A stretch of DNA of 44,737 nucleotides from the IMG/VR virus record IMGVR_UViG_3300021057_000006, positions 1-44,737 of that record; one strand, 5' to 3'. The notes under the pieces are model-generated. The model was not told the origin of the DNA, did not search any database, and worked only from the letters and a program-made list of their open reading frames with translations. This DNA comes from a virus. The translations under genes and the position numbers were made by a program. The first letter of the stretch is position 1. Every line of letters starts with the position of its first letter. Below, piece by piece: positions 14,655-23,770 of the stretch.

Positions 14655-15265
14655 GTAAGTTCTTTATCTTTATTAATGGGATTCTCACAAACCCAGAGGA
14701 CGTAAGTTCGTGGACTGATCTTGGTGAGGACTATATTGAGCACAGAACACCACACAAAGCCACAAGACTAGAGTATAGGGCCGGGGCTGCTACCCGTAGA
14801 ATTAAGCAGGAGGCTAGAGTAGACAACCTAGAGACTATTGCCAAGCGGCATGTGGATGAGAATTTAGTTTTAGTTGCCCACTCTAACGGAGGAGATATTT
14901 GTGAAAGGTTTGTTAAGAGGGGAAATTTCGATATTGAAGAACTCCACTTAATCGCATCTGCCAGCGAAGCTGATTTTGAGAAGAATGGATTCAATAAGGC
15001 GCTACTAGATGGAGTGGTTGGCAAGATCTATGTCTATTGGAGTCCGGAAGACAGGTGGCTTAAGAGAGCGAAATTTAGTAAGTCGATATTGTCTTGGATT
15101 GGTTTGGGCTATGGCTATTTGGGTTTAGTTGGTCCACAGAATGTAGATCCTCGGGTTAAGGATCGCGTTATAGAAATTAAGAGGAACTACGATCATTCCG
15201 ATTGGTTCTTTCCGGGGATATTCGAGCAAACAATGAGGATGGTGTCAGGTGAGTCCTTGGTATGA
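14651..15265 (+). CDS. Alpha/beta-hydrolase (esterase-like) in the lysis cassette
   Basis: From GTG 14651 the product is 204 residues and starts at once with the first strand FFIFINGIL. VLVAHSNGGD (residues 73-82) is a nucleophile elbow with Ser78. Asp134 in SPED and His182 in YDHSDW are in the right order for the triad. An upstream ATG at 14510 would add a basic tail that overlaps the preceding gene. Phage hydrolases of this fold in lysis cassettes include LysB-type esterases that cut envelope lipids. The substrate here is unknown, and a lipid or ester bond of the host outer layer is my inference. Confidence 0.72.
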   Translation: MSKFFIFINGILTNPEDVSSWTDLGEDYIEHRTPHKATRLEYRAGAATRRIKQEARVDNLETIAKRHVDENLVLVAHSNGGDICERFVKRGNFDIEELHLIASASEADFEKNGFNKALLDGVVGKIYVYWSPEDRWLKRAKFSKSILSWIGLGYGYLGLVGPQNVDPRVKDRVIEIKRNYDHSDWFFPGIFEQTMRMVSGESLV

Positions 15266-15714
15266 TCACTCTTTCTCATGCCGCTTCTATATCCAAGGCC
15301 AAGATTGAGACTCTGCACAAGGATTTCAAGAGGAAGGTGATGTCTTGGTACGAAGCCTGTTGTCAGGAGGGGCTATTGCCATACGTGTACGAGGGGTTTA
15401 GGAGCTTGCAGAGGCAAAAGGAGCTGTATGCCATTGGCCGAAGTCTCCCAGGAAAGATAGTGACTAATGCCGATGTGGGTCAAAGCTTTCACAACTACGG
15501 AATGGCCATTGACTGGGTTCCTCTACAGAGAGTGGCGAAGGCTGAGGGGATGTATGAGGATGTTTGGGGTAAGCCAAAGGAGGAAGAGTTGTATAGGAAG
15601 GGTCAGGCCATAGCTAATAAATATGGGTTGCGTCATCTTACATGGGAAAGGCCGCACTTAGAGGATGCTAGTTTTAGCGACTGGCGGGATTTGAGAAACA
15701 AGGTTGTATTATGA
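15262..15714 (+). CDS. Endolysin, M15-family peptidase
   Basis: A 150-residue enzyme of the VanY or L-alanyl-D-glutamate endopeptidase type. YEGFRSLQRQKELYAIGR (43-60) is the conserved substrate loop. The zinc ligands are His77 and Asp84 in HNYGMAIDW and His132 in ERPHLE. It would cut peptide stems of peptidoglycan at the end of infection. There is no signal peptide or cell-wall-binding domain, so it needs the holin. It overlaps the hydrolase stop by ATGA. Confidence 0.88.
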   Translation: MITLSHAASISKAKIETLHKDFKRKVMSWYEACCQEGLLPYVYEGFRSLQRQKELYAIGRSLPGKIVTNADVGQSFHNYGMAIDWVPLQRVAKAEGMYEDVWGKPKEEELYRKGQAIANKYGLRHLTWERPHLEDASFSDWRDLRNKVVL

Positions 15715-15878
15715 TTGCCTGGATTCTATTGGCCTTTGTATCAATTGGACTACTTCTCATGGGTGTTGTTATGGCCATTGGGAACTGGGCGCATAAAAAC
15801 AATTTACGGGTCTATGTGATGGATGGAAATCTCATGACAGAGAGTAAGGAATTGAAAGATAAGATCCTTAATACCTAA
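15711..15878 (+). CDS. Small membrane protein (55 aa) after endolysin
   Basis: The start overlaps the endolysin stop (ATGA) and the stop shares a base with the next start. Residues 2-25 form one transmembrane helix; a charged helical tail follows. The position and shape fit a second holin, an antiholin or an inner-membrane spanin. Which one cannot be decided from sequence. Confidence 0.6.
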   Translation: MIAWILLAFVSIGLLLMGVVMAIGNWAHKNNLRVYVMDGNLMTESKELKDKILNT

Positions 15879-16732
15879 TGCACACTACAGGGATTTTCAG
15901 GGTTCATAAGTTCTCTATTAGTCTTGATAAGATAGGTGACCCTATTTACCTGATTCCATTTAGTGATATTCACAGGAGTTCTCCCAATTGCGATGTAGAC
16001 TTATTTAAGGATTCATTGGCCAGATGGAAGAGGCTTAAGAATGCCTATTTCCTTGGTGTTGGTGACTACGATGATTTTGCTAGCACTTCAGAGAGAATGA
16101 TTTTCTCCAACAGGGGACTCCATGAATCAACTAGGGATACGCTAGAGGACGTTTATAAGTCAAATGTGGATCGATTGGTTAGAGAGATGTCATTCATGAA
16201 GGGTAGATTGATAGGGCTTTTAGAGGGCAATCACTATGCTGAGTTTCAGAACGGAACTACCACAACTCAATTAATGTGCGATAAGCTTGAAACAAAGTAT
16301 CTTGGTGTTTCTGCTTTTATCAGACTTGTTATTTCTTATCACAGAAAGAGGTATTCTCTGTCAATTTGTGCTCACCATGGCAAGGGAGCTTCTAGGCTCA
16401 TTGGAGGGTCTATTAATCGCGTGCAGCAAATGGGTGAGGGCGTTGAAGCTGATATCTATCTTATGGGACACGATCACAAGAAGAGTTGTGGAACGGCCTC
16501 TAAGCTCTATTTGAGTGATTTCAAAGGTAAGGTGACCTTAAAGCATAGAAAGCAGCTCTATGTGCGAACTGGGGGCTATTTAAAGGGGTATGAGGATGGG
16601 AGGGCTAGTTATATAGCCGATGCCGCCCTTAATCCTACCGATTTAGGTACTCCTATTATCACTTTAACACCAAAGGTTGTGAGATCGGAGGCTGGAAGGC
16701 GTTTTACGGTCGATATCAGTTCCACGATATGA
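15878..16732 (+). CDS. Calcineurin-like metallophosphoesterase
   Basis: A 284-residue protein with all blocks of the metallophosphoesterase fold: SDIH (29-32), GVGDYDD (60-66), EGNH (116-119), AHHGKG (165-170) and GHDH (197-200). These bind two metal ions and hydrolyse phosphoesters of nucleotides, nucleic acids or proteins. The gene lies in the late region between lysis and tail genes, where such an enzyme is not usual, and overlaps the following small gene. Substrate unknown. Confidence 0.8.
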   Translation: MHTTGIFRVHKFSISLDKIGDPIYLIPFSDIHRSSPNCDVDLFKDSLARWKRLKNAYFLGVGDYDDFASTSERMIFSNRGLHESTRDTLEDVYKSNVDRLVREMSFMKGRLIGLLEGNHYAEFQNGTTTTQLMCDKLETKYLGVSAFIRLVISYHRKRYSLSICAHHGKGASRLIGGSINRVQQMGEGVEADIYLMGHDHKKSCGTASKLYLSDFKGKVTLKHRKQLYVRTGGYLKGYEDGRASYIADAALNPTDLGTPIITLTPKVVRSEAGRRFTVDISSTI

Positions 16733-16926
16733 AGAAGAGGTCTGTATCTAGAAAGGATAAGCTCATAAGACTACGAAAGGAGCTTGATACCTTAAAACTT
16801 CAGGTAGAGGAGTTGTCGGGACTGGGATGGCTTATCAAGGGTGAGATCCATGATATTTACGAAACACTGAATGAGATGAGGGGAGAAGATGGGAAAGGGG
16901 AAGACTGGAAAGATGGAGAATCTTAG
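16729..16926 (+). CDS. Small coiled-coil protein (65 aa)
   Basis: A basic N-terminus followed by a long heptad helix (about residues 10-50, LRKELDTLKLQVEELSG) and an acidic, Gly-rich end. It overlaps the metallophosphoesterase stop by four bases, so it is co-translated with it. No family was recognised. Confidence 0.5.
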   Translation: MKKRSVSRKDKLIRLRKELDTLKLQVEELSGLGWLIKGEIHDIYETLNEMRGEDGKGEDWKDGES

Positions 16927-17083
16927 CGTGGGGTGCAAGGTCCATAGGCCATGGCCACAGGATGATTGTAGATGGTGTATTGATGCCGAAATACACGCCA
17001 AGAGGCGGGGAGCAGATAAAAAACCGTCTGATATGGACGATGATTTGAAATCTTACATTTACTCTGGGATGTCTGACGTATAG
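16889..17083 (+). CDS. Small Cys/His protein, possible zinc binding (64 aa)
   Basis: The core CKVHRPWPQDDCRWC (residues 16-30) has a C-x2-H and C-x2-C pair typical of a compact zinc site. It overlaps the gene before it by 38 bases; a later ATG at 16913 would reduce this to 14 and keep the motif. The role is unknown. Confidence 0.5.
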   Translation: MGKGKTGKMENLSVGCKVHRPWPQDDCRWCIDAEIHAKRRGADKKPSDMDDDLKSYIYSGMSDV

Positions 17084-17123
17084 AATGTGTGAGTATCCTT
17101 AAGGGTAAAAAGGGAAGGACGCA

Positions 17124-18281
17124 ATGTTGACTTATACAGACTTACTAACTGATCTCTACAGGCTTTGTGGAGCCACTTCTTCCACGGCTAGATCAGATAT
17201 CCAGGATGCGGTTAAGTCGGCTGTCCGAAGGGCGCAGGAGAGATTTTGCTTGTATGGGGATTGGTCATTTCTCCATCAGTATCAGGACGTGGTTTATATA
17301 CCACTAGGAGCGCCTTATAATACTGGAACGGTTGATGTGACCCTAGACAGTAAGACTGTTAGCGGAACAAGCACAACTTTTACCCTAGATATGGAGGGAA
17401 GCTTCTTTCATCTCCTGAATAAAGAGTTTTATGAGATAAGGACTTATACAAGCGCAACGTCTATTGCCCTAGCCATCCCCTACCAGAGCGCTACGGCAAC
17501 AGCTCAGAGCTATGAGATTCTGAAGAGGTTTTACCCACTTCCACTCAACTTTTTAAGGCCAATAGCGGTTGAGGCTAGTCTCATCACCCCCGGCTCCTCG
17601 GCTAAGGAGCCTATTAAATACAATAGAGAGGCGTCATTCTCTGGGCCAATGGACAAGAATAAGCCATCCTGGTTTGGCATTGTTGGCAATACTCGGAGAA
17701 CCGATTATTTCAATACCGGGACTGTGACTATTACAACGGTTGGAACTACTTCAACTTGGACTATTTCTACTGGCACACTTCCTACTGACATTGTGGACAG
17801 AGAGGCTAGAGTGAGCGGTGAAAGTCGATCTTATCGCATTGCGACTAGGGCCAGCGCCACAACCTTCACCACGTACGACACCTATGTTAATCCATCTGAT
17901 TCTACTAATACTCTGTCATCGGCAAGTAGCTATGCCATTACCCCCAAAGAAACGCAGTTGGTTGGCTTTTCTTGCATTCCAGATCAGCGATATATTTTCG
18001 AGCTGCCGTACATCAAGAAGCTTCCAGATTTAATTAAGGGAACTGATATTTCTGAGATTGTTCAGGCCGGATATGAGGATGCCTTTCTGAGTCTTTGTAG
18101 GGAGCTATTGGCAAGAGATGGGAGAGTAGCCATGAAAGGGGACTTGGTTGAGTCTCTTATTAATTCTTCGCAGATTGCTATGGCTGAAGCCTGGACAAGT
18201 GAGTTGCAGGCACAAACGGCTAAGGATCAGGCCAGTGGAAGGATGGTTGATCGCAGACAGCTCGGCCCTGCCTGGATATAG
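17124..18281 (+). CDS. Head-tail adaptor / tail tubular protein A-like
   Basis: A 385-residue protein whose N-terminus (LTDLYRLCGA, then AVKSAVRRAQERFC and the WSFL motif) and C-terminal helical part (GYEDAFLSLCRELLARDG) resemble podovirus adaptor or tail tubular A proteins that sit below the portal. In between is a Ser/Thr-rich beta insertion of about 180 residues (GTVDVTLDS and GTVTITTVG repeats), which may be an accessory domain. It begins the tail module with AAGGGAAGGA before the start. Confidence 0.6.
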   Translation: MLTYTDLLTDLYRLCGATSSTARSDIQDAVKSAVRRAQERFCLYGDWSFLHQYQDVVYIPLGAPYNTGTVDVTLDSKTVSGTSTTFTLDMEGSFFHLLNKEFYEIRTYTSATSIALAIPYQSATATAQSYEILKRFYPLPLNFLRPIAVEASLITPGSSAKEPIKYNREASFSGPMDKNKPSWFGIVGNTRRTDYFNTGTVTITTVGTTSTWTISTGTLPTDIVDREARVSGESRSYRIATRASATTFTTYDTYVNPSDSTNTLSSASSYAITPKETQLVGFSCIPDQRYIFELPYIKKLPDLIKGTDISEIVQAGYEDAFLSLCRELLARDGRVAMKGDLVESLINSSQIAMAEAWTSELQAQTAKDQASGRMVDRRQLGPAWI

Positions 18282-18292
18282 GGAGATGAAGA

Positions 18293-19588
18293 ATGCCAAA
18301 GATTGTAATGGATGTGCTAGGGGGAGTGAATACAAGTCGAGGGGAATTGCAGCTTCCTCCCGGAGAGGTGTCGGCACTACAGAATGTTAGAGGCGGTCTA
18401 TTTGGCAATTGGTCTAAGAGAGAGGGAGTAGAGAATGTCACCTCATTTACTAACCCTGTCCTTGGGATCTTCGATCTAGAATTTGATACCATTACTATTC
18501 CTGTCTTTGTTAGTGGATCAACACTGACATTCTTTCCTAATACAGCCACGGCATCTGGCAGTCTTCCAACCGCTGATCCGTATAATGGGGATGATCCACT
18601 AGACCCGGATACTGTTCGAACTTCTTTGCTTCTCATTGAACCAACTATGAGGGCTATCAATGAGCGGTTTGGCAGGATTCCTCTTAATGGCGTTACTTGG
18701 CCCAATAGGTTGTTTGATTCAACTGGTTACATCGGCCCTACAGGAGAGGCTCCGGCAACCATAGCGGCATCTACATTCTACCCCACGGCATTAGGCAATC
18801 TTTCAATGCCAGTAAATAATTTCTATCAATACGATTTAGCACAGCATGACGCCTATCACGGTAATCCGGCTGGCACTAGGGCAACGGCCTTGGTGAATGC
18901 CATTATTGATGCCCTAGATCAGTCTCAAGTGATGATAACGAGGTACGTGAGAGCCATCCAGGGTGAGGCTAGCGTCAGGTTCTATGATAATTCCACGCTA
19001 CCCAAGCCATCTGCGGCCACAACCGGCACCTATCGCAAGAGGCTATCTGACTGCAAGGTGGCTGTAAGAAAGCTGACTGCATTGAGTATAGCGGCTTCTC
19101 AAGTGAATAGGGCTGTGAAGTTGGTTGAAGGTCAGAGCCTAGTTGGATGCGATGCGGCAAAGTCAACATGCCAGACAAATTGGAATAGCGCGTCATTTAC
19201 AAGCCCCTACAACTCTGAGATTAGGCAGCACACTAGAGAAGGCAATAATGGAGTAACATACAAGGCGTCAGTGGATACCGTAAAAGGGCAAATCCAAGTG
19301 GATTTAAGCAACTACTCCTCTGGCACAGCAACTATCTACTTATTTCTGTCTAGCACAGGTGGCTATCTTAATGGTTTACAGACTCCTACAGGAACAAATA
19401 ACGATGTTTGGGGAGCATGGCAATCAGCTACAGTTGGTGGCGTCTATACATCTTCCGTAGTTACTCATAGCGACACTTTCCCGGGTTTTATTGGCACTTG
19501 CTCGGGTGGAATAGATACCAACTCTGGTGGATGGCTTGTTTTGAATCAGGTGGCAGTAGTTCAACCCACAATGACGTATAGCGTATAA
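18293..19588 (+). CDS. Nozzle-like tail protein with divergent C-terminus
   Basis: A 431-residue protein. The N-terminus (VLGGVNTSRGELQLPPGEVSALQNVRGG, then WSKREGVENV and VLGIFDLEF) has the look of tail tubular B or nozzle starts: a Gly-Gly segment, an LQNV patch and a K-R-x-G turn. The next gene (19595) has a similar start. The middle (90-270) is helical and unrelated, and the C-terminus is beta-rich with paired Cys. It may be a modified copy that now serves another tail role. Confidence 0.5.
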   Translation: MPKIVMDVLGGVNTSRGELQLPPGEVSALQNVRGGLFGNWSKREGVENVTSFTNPVLGIFDLEFDTITIPVFVSGSTLTFFPNTATASGSLPTADPYNGDDPLDPDTVRTSLLLIEPTMRAINERFGRIPLNGVTWPNRLFDSTGYIGPTGEAPATIAASTFYPTALGNLSMPVNNFYQYDLAQHDAYHGNPAGTRATALVNAIIDALDQSQVMITRYVRAIQGEASVRFYDNSTLPKPSAATTGTYRKRLSDCKVAVRKLTALSIAASQVNRAVKLVEGQSLVGCDAAKSTCQTNWNSASFTSPYNSEIRQHTREGNNGVTYKASVDTVKGQIQVDLSNYSSGTATIYLFLSSTGGYLNGLQTPTGTNNDVWGAWQSATVGGVYTSSVVTHSDTFPGFIGTCSGGIDTNSGGWLVLNQVAVVQPTMTYSV

Positions 19589-19594
19589 CTCACA

Positions 19595-20257
19595 ATGGCT
19601 AAAGTTTCTGAGAATAAAGAGATTTTACAGGGGTTTTCTAACCTCACCGATGTAGGTCTACTCAAGCTTAGAGATAATGAATATCCGGTTCTCCAAAATA
19701 TTCGTGGATTCACTAGGGCTAAACGTAATGGGATTTTATCTAAGGCAGTTTTGACTAGTGGCATTATGGGAGTCTTTGACCTAAAGGTTGAAGGCGATCC
19801 ATATAGCCCAGATAAGATTTTAATTGTCACTAGGAATGGAGAATTTGTTGTCTACGAGTTCTCAGAGATTTCAACGGTATTCGATTATCTATTTGCAACA
19901 GGAATCACTCTCAATTTACAGAGCCCTGATTCTAATTGGTGGAGCGTGGCCCCAGATGCCTCTACTGGTATCTTAATCAAGACTGGTATATCGGCACCGT
20001 CTACAACCAGGTCAACAGATCTATTTATTGGAGCAGGGCAGCTCTTGGGTTTCATCGATGCATCCGGTGTTTGGAGGATCTATGTGCAGGATGGGAATAT
20101 TAGGAAGTCTAGATACGCCACTTCCACGGCAACCACTAACTACTCTTCAGCGCTTTCTTTTGTGACAGGCGTTGGACCTGTGTTTGAGGACACTGATTTA
20201 GAGAGATGGAGAATAACGATTAATAACTCAGGAAATTTAATAACGACATCGATATGA
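19595..20257 (+). CDS. Nozzle N-terminal domain-like protein
   Basis: A 220-residue protein whose first 70 residues parallel the start of the preceding protein (EYPVLQNIRGFTRAKRNGIL, IMGVFDLKVEGD). The rest is beta-rich. It is much shorter than typical nozzle proteins. The missing remainder may be the 741-residue product at 21545, which lacks such an N-terminus, with two exported-type proteins encoded between them. It overlaps the next start (ATGA). Confidence 0.5.
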   Translation: MAKVSENKEILQGFSNLTDVGLLKLRDNEYPVLQNIRGFTRAKRNGILSKAVLTSGIMGVFDLKVEGDPYSPDKILIVTRNGEFVVYEFSEISTVFDYLFATGITLNLQSPDSNWWSVAPDASTGILIKTGISAPSTTRSTDLFIGAGQLLGFIDASGVWRIYVQDGNIRKSRYATSTATTNYSSALSFVTGVGPVFEDTDLERWRITINNSGNLITTSI

Positions 20258-21246
20258 AATGGGTAAAAGGGTTGGCGATTTTATTTGCGGCAATGCTCCT
20301 CATTGGGGCAGTTGGCGACACGTTTAGGGAAGTGCATACCGATAACTCGGGTAACGTATTAAATTCTCCTCTCACGTTCTCTAATCAGGTGTCTATGGTA
20401 ACGACACCAACATCTCCACAGCATGTAGTGAGATACCAAGATCATACGAATACCAGCGCGGCATACCTAACATCAGGCAACTTGTCTATATCTAGGTTTA
20501 ATAGCGGCTCTGGGGCTAGTGCCACAACCTTTTGGAGAGGAGATGGAACCTGGGGAAATGCATCTACGGCTGACATCTATGCGGCATCCAACAACACTTT
20601 CAGGGGAGTTAATGTGTTCTCCAATCAGGTAAGCATGCTGAATGTTACAAATATCTTTGGAACTACCAATGTCGCAACTCGCCTAATCATTAGATCTATG
20701 AGGGAGAATGTTGGGGGCAACATGAAGGCCATTGAGCTTGTGAACTCAAACAATGTTGTTCACGGCTGGATTGGTTGGAGGGCTAATGAAATTGGTGGTA
20801 TCCACATATCTGCGGCTGAGGCGGGATCTTTACCCGGAGATGTTGGCCATAGCTATATTAATCTTGGATCTACTCAATTTGATTTCAGGTATAGAGACTA
20901 TGGAGGCATCTCCACGGCCTCTGGTGGTAATATCATTGGGTTTAACGGAAACCAAGTCCATATCGGCTCAGGCGGCAGCTACATGGACTGGATGAAGACA
21001 GCTACAGCCTCACTAGACTTTCCTAGTATAGCTCCCGGTAATGCGGCTGACTTGACTATCACTGTAACCGGGGCAACCACAAACGATATTGTGGTTCTTG
21101 GTAGGCCGACTGATGAGAGTTCATTTCTCCATACAGAGGGGCTTGTTACGGCAGTCGATACCGTAACGGTGCGGGCATACAACTATAGCAGTAATGCGGT
21201 TGACCAGGCGTCAAAGGTTTATCGGGTTAAGGTAACTAATTTCTAA
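20254..21246 (+). CDS. Tail-fibre-like protein with signal peptide
   Basis: A 330-residue protein. Residues 5-19 (KGLAILFAAMLLIGA) form a signal peptide or anchor. A fibre-type segment follows, with LTSGNLSISRFNSGSGAS and TFWRGDGTWG near 75-105, a repeat motif very common in phage tail fibres. The C-terminal part is beta-rich (ADLTITVTGATTNDIVVLG). A host-binding fibre is the best guess. The exported N-terminus is odd, because phage fibres normally assemble in the cytoplasm. Confidence 0.65.
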   Translation: MKWVKGLAILFAAMLLIGAVGDTFREVHTDNSGNVLNSPLTFSNQVSMVTTPTSPQHVVRYQDHTNTSAAYLTSGNLSISRFNSGSGASATTFWRGDGTWGNASTADIYAASNNTFRGVNVFSNQVSMLNVTNIFGTTNVATRLIIRSMRENVGGNMKAIELVNSNNVVHGWIGWRANEIGGIHISAAEAGSLPGDVGHSYINLGSTQFDFRYRDYGGISTASGGNIIGFNGNQVHIGSGGSYMDWMKTATASLDFPSIAPGNAADLTITVTGATTNDIVVLGRPTDESSFLHTEGLVTAVDTVTVRAYNYSSNAVDQASKVYRVKVTNF

Positions 21247-21247
21247 T

Positions 21248-21544
21248 ATGAGAAAACTATTACTTCTATTCTTATTTCCAATGTCACTACTAGGGATAAC
21301 TGTTTCCGTGGATTATCCGCTACACAACATTAAGATTGATGGATCAAATGCCGGTGGCGCTCCCGAGGTTAAAGCCAATTGGCCACAACATTGGAGTTCG
21401 GTGTCATCCCACATTCAGGGACGGATTTCTAGTGACTTTGCCAACCCAAATGTAAGTCGTGCGGACATCAGGAAGATGATTAATGCGGCTAAGGCCGTAG
21501 GAATTTCAGTGGACCAGAATATCGACAATCAAGTGCCTCAATAG
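21248..21544 (+). CDS. Secreted-type hypothetical protein (98 aa)
   Basis: Residues 1-18 (MRKLLLLFLFPMSLLGIT) are a signal peptide. The mature part has a His/Trp-rich stretch (PQHWSSVSSHIQGR) and ends in a short helix. It starts two bases after the fibre-like gene and stops directly before the large nozzle-like gene. Not recognised; it could be a fibre partner or a periplasmic factor. Confidence 0.5.
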   Translation: MRKLLLLFLFPMSLLGITVSVDYPLHNIKIDGSNAGGAPEVKANWPQHWSSVSSHIQGRISSDFANPNVSRADIRKMINAAKAVGISVDQNIDNQVPQ

Positions 21545-23770
21545 ATGCCAAGCACATTCTCATTATCCCTCTCCGGGAATTATAAGTACACCCATGCCAA
21601 TCACAGGAATTGGACTGTTAACGTCATTGGTAATGGTGAGTCCTGGCCTCGTGTTATTGGCTCACAGGTGGCGTCTTCCTCTGATATCTATCGCCTTGGA
21701 ATAATTCCCACATACTCTCTAGCAACTCCAACTACGGCTGCCAGTGGAACATCAAGCGCTGGTACGTATGGCATAGCTCTTGTTTATCGGTCTAGCAAGT
21801 TTAATGATGGTGTGTCTGGGGATAATATTCAGAGCAATCGATCAAACATCGTTGATATCACTCTAACCACGTCACAGGCGGCAGTTGTTGCAAAAATTAC
21901 AACAACTGACTCTAAGGTGGACAACCTTGACATTTATGCGGCTCAGAAAATTGGTAGCACGTACGGAGCATTTTATAGGGTGGTAAAGGGTTGCGCCAAT
22001 AGTGCCGGGTCCGTGACATTTAACATCCAGATTTCAAATACGTTGCCCATCGGGGTGAATGCCAGCGAAGGCACGTCCGATACGGCAGGAGTAATCCTGG
22101 CAACAGACAATGACTATCCGTATGCCCAGCCATTTCTCTTGGAGGTTGGTGGCAGGCTAGTGAGCTGTGGAGGTTTAGTTAAAAGAGTGACAGCGACATT
22201 TACCAATGGCAGCTCATCAGTGACTACGAGTGAAACTGTGTATGACGGTGTTGAGTTCTGGAATCTGAGGAGGGATTCTGACACCACGGGCGGCTATGAT
22301 GGCAGAGGAACATATCTCTGCCGGTATTCTAGTGCCACAGGACTCACTCTGGTTAATGCTGATGGCAGTAGTAAGACGTACACAGGAACCACCGGTAGCG
22401 GAACAGCTTCTTTATGGACAGAACCCAATAGGCGCTATAGCAAGCTATTTAATCCTCATGCATTTCCCAGTGATAATGTTTCCAATGAATATCCTTCTGC
22501 AATCCTGGCATGTGGCAAAGTCCCAAACACTTCCCGCGTACTACTCATGGGCTACGATTGGGTTGTGGCAGAGGACTACGACCGGCTGCCATTAGATGAA
22601 GGCTTAAACTCGATTTCGGATGAATGGGGATGTTCATCTCACTTTAGCATTGTTGCTGCCCACGGAAAGCTCTGGTGGCTAGACTTTGGTAGGTCTAAGC
22701 GTGAGATCCTTTATAGCGATGGAGCTACTGTTAGGAGAGTGGCAACAAATAAAATTAAGAAGATCCTGGATCGACTGACATTAGACGCCAATGGTGATGT
22801 GTGGCGCGTTGGATTTATTCATGGATCTTACTATAAGCCCAATGACTGTATTCGGTGGGGACTGTACCTGGATAACAGCACAGTTGCTAACTATGTCCTT
22901 GAGCTTGACTTAACAACAATGGACCTGAGAGAAGGGCCAACATTCTACCCCATGAGGTACATGGATGTCTTTACGTATGGCGAGCTGAGGGGGAGAAACT
23001 ATATTGGACAATTTGGCTGGACTGGTGGAGTTGCTAGACTTGGGTTGGATAATGTTCAAAACCGATACTGTGATTGGGTGGCCTCTAGTAGCTCTTATGC
23101 CATCTCTGGTAGCCTTGCGACATCAGGGCAGACTGTTTCTACTCTCACTATAGCCTCTGGCACACTAGACACGTCTGGGGATGGCTTAAAGGGTGTTCAG
23201 GCCCTAGTTTGGAGAGAAACTGATACCTCCTCTAATCTCATAGCAAATCCCACGTATTACCATTGTCGGATATCGGCCAACACTTCTACGACATTCACCG
23301 TGAATTACGTTGAGACTATGAGCGCCGCCGGGTCTGTGACTGACGTGGGAACTGAGTTACCTAGTGCTCCTAGTGGCTCGGGTTGGAAATATGCCATTGG
23401 TGTGATTCAGAGTATGATCGGTCCTAAATGGTTCTTAGGGCAGCCTGATGACACTAGAGGCACATTCAGAGAGCTATCGGTGATCCACAAAGGCCAGGCT
23501 GTGGGAAGTAATAGAATTAAGGCCCATGGTTTTGAGAACTTTGACTTACAACCCAGGGAAGCACAGTACCTAGAGGCGGCACAGGATGGACAACAGGTGG
23601 CTGATACAACTAAGTACGCAACATCATTTGGTTTCCCTAAGACGAATCCGGTGGCCGTAATGGGATTCAGCCTAGTGGATAACAATGTATCGGCAACTGA
23701 CACCACGGCTCTAGAGATTGAGGCCATCGTCTTGGACTACAATGAAGCCAGTCAACAAGGGAATAGATAA
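21545..23770 (+). CDS. Large tail nozzle-like protein
   Basis: A 741-residue, strongly beta-rich protein with blade-like segments (LLEVGGRLVSCGG, ILACGKVPNTSRVLLMGYDWVV, WWLDFGRSKREILYSDG), as in the nozzle or tail tubular B proteins of podoviruses. A C-terminal insertion with Thr/Ser repeats (about 520-590) is likely an accessory domain. Size and position near the end of the tail genes fit the hexameric nozzle that closes the tail. It lacks the LQN/KR-x-G start seen in the two preceding nozzle-like genes. Confidence 0.6.
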   Translation: MPSTFSLSLSGNYKYTHANHRNWTVNVIGNGESWPRVIGSQVASSSDIYRLGIIPTYSLATPTTAASGTSSAGTYGIALVYRSSKFNDGVSGDNIQSNRSNIVDITLTTSQAAVVAKITTTDSKVDNLDIYAAQKIGSTYGAFYRVVKGCANSAGSVTFNIQISNTLPIGVNASEGTSDTAGVILATDNDYPYAQPFLLEVGGRLVSCGGLVKRVTATFTNGSSSVTTSETVYDGVEFWNLRRDSDTTGGYDGRGTYLCRYSSATGLTLVNADGSSKTYTGTTGSGTASLWTEPNRRYSKLFNPHAFPSDNVSNEYPSAILACGKVPNTSRVLLMGYDWVVAEDYDRLPLDEGLNSISDEWGCSSHFSIVAAHGKLWWLDFGRSKREILYSDGATVRRVATNKIKKILDRLTLDANGDVWRVGFIHGSYYKPNDCIRWGLYLDNSTVANYVLELDLTTMDLREGPTFYPMRYMDVFTYGELRGRNYIGQFGWTGGVARLGLDNVQNRYCDWVASSSSYAISGSLATSGQTVSTLTIASGTLDTSGDGLKGVQALVWRETDTSSNLIANPTYYHCRISANTSTTFTVNYVETMSAAGSVTDVGTELPSAPSGSGWKYAIGVIQSMIGPKWFLGQPDDTRGTFRELSVIHKGQAVGSNRIKAHGFENFDLQPREAQYLEAAQDGQQVADTTKYATSFGFPKTNPVAVMGFSLVDNNVSATDTTALEIEAIVLDYNEASQQGNR

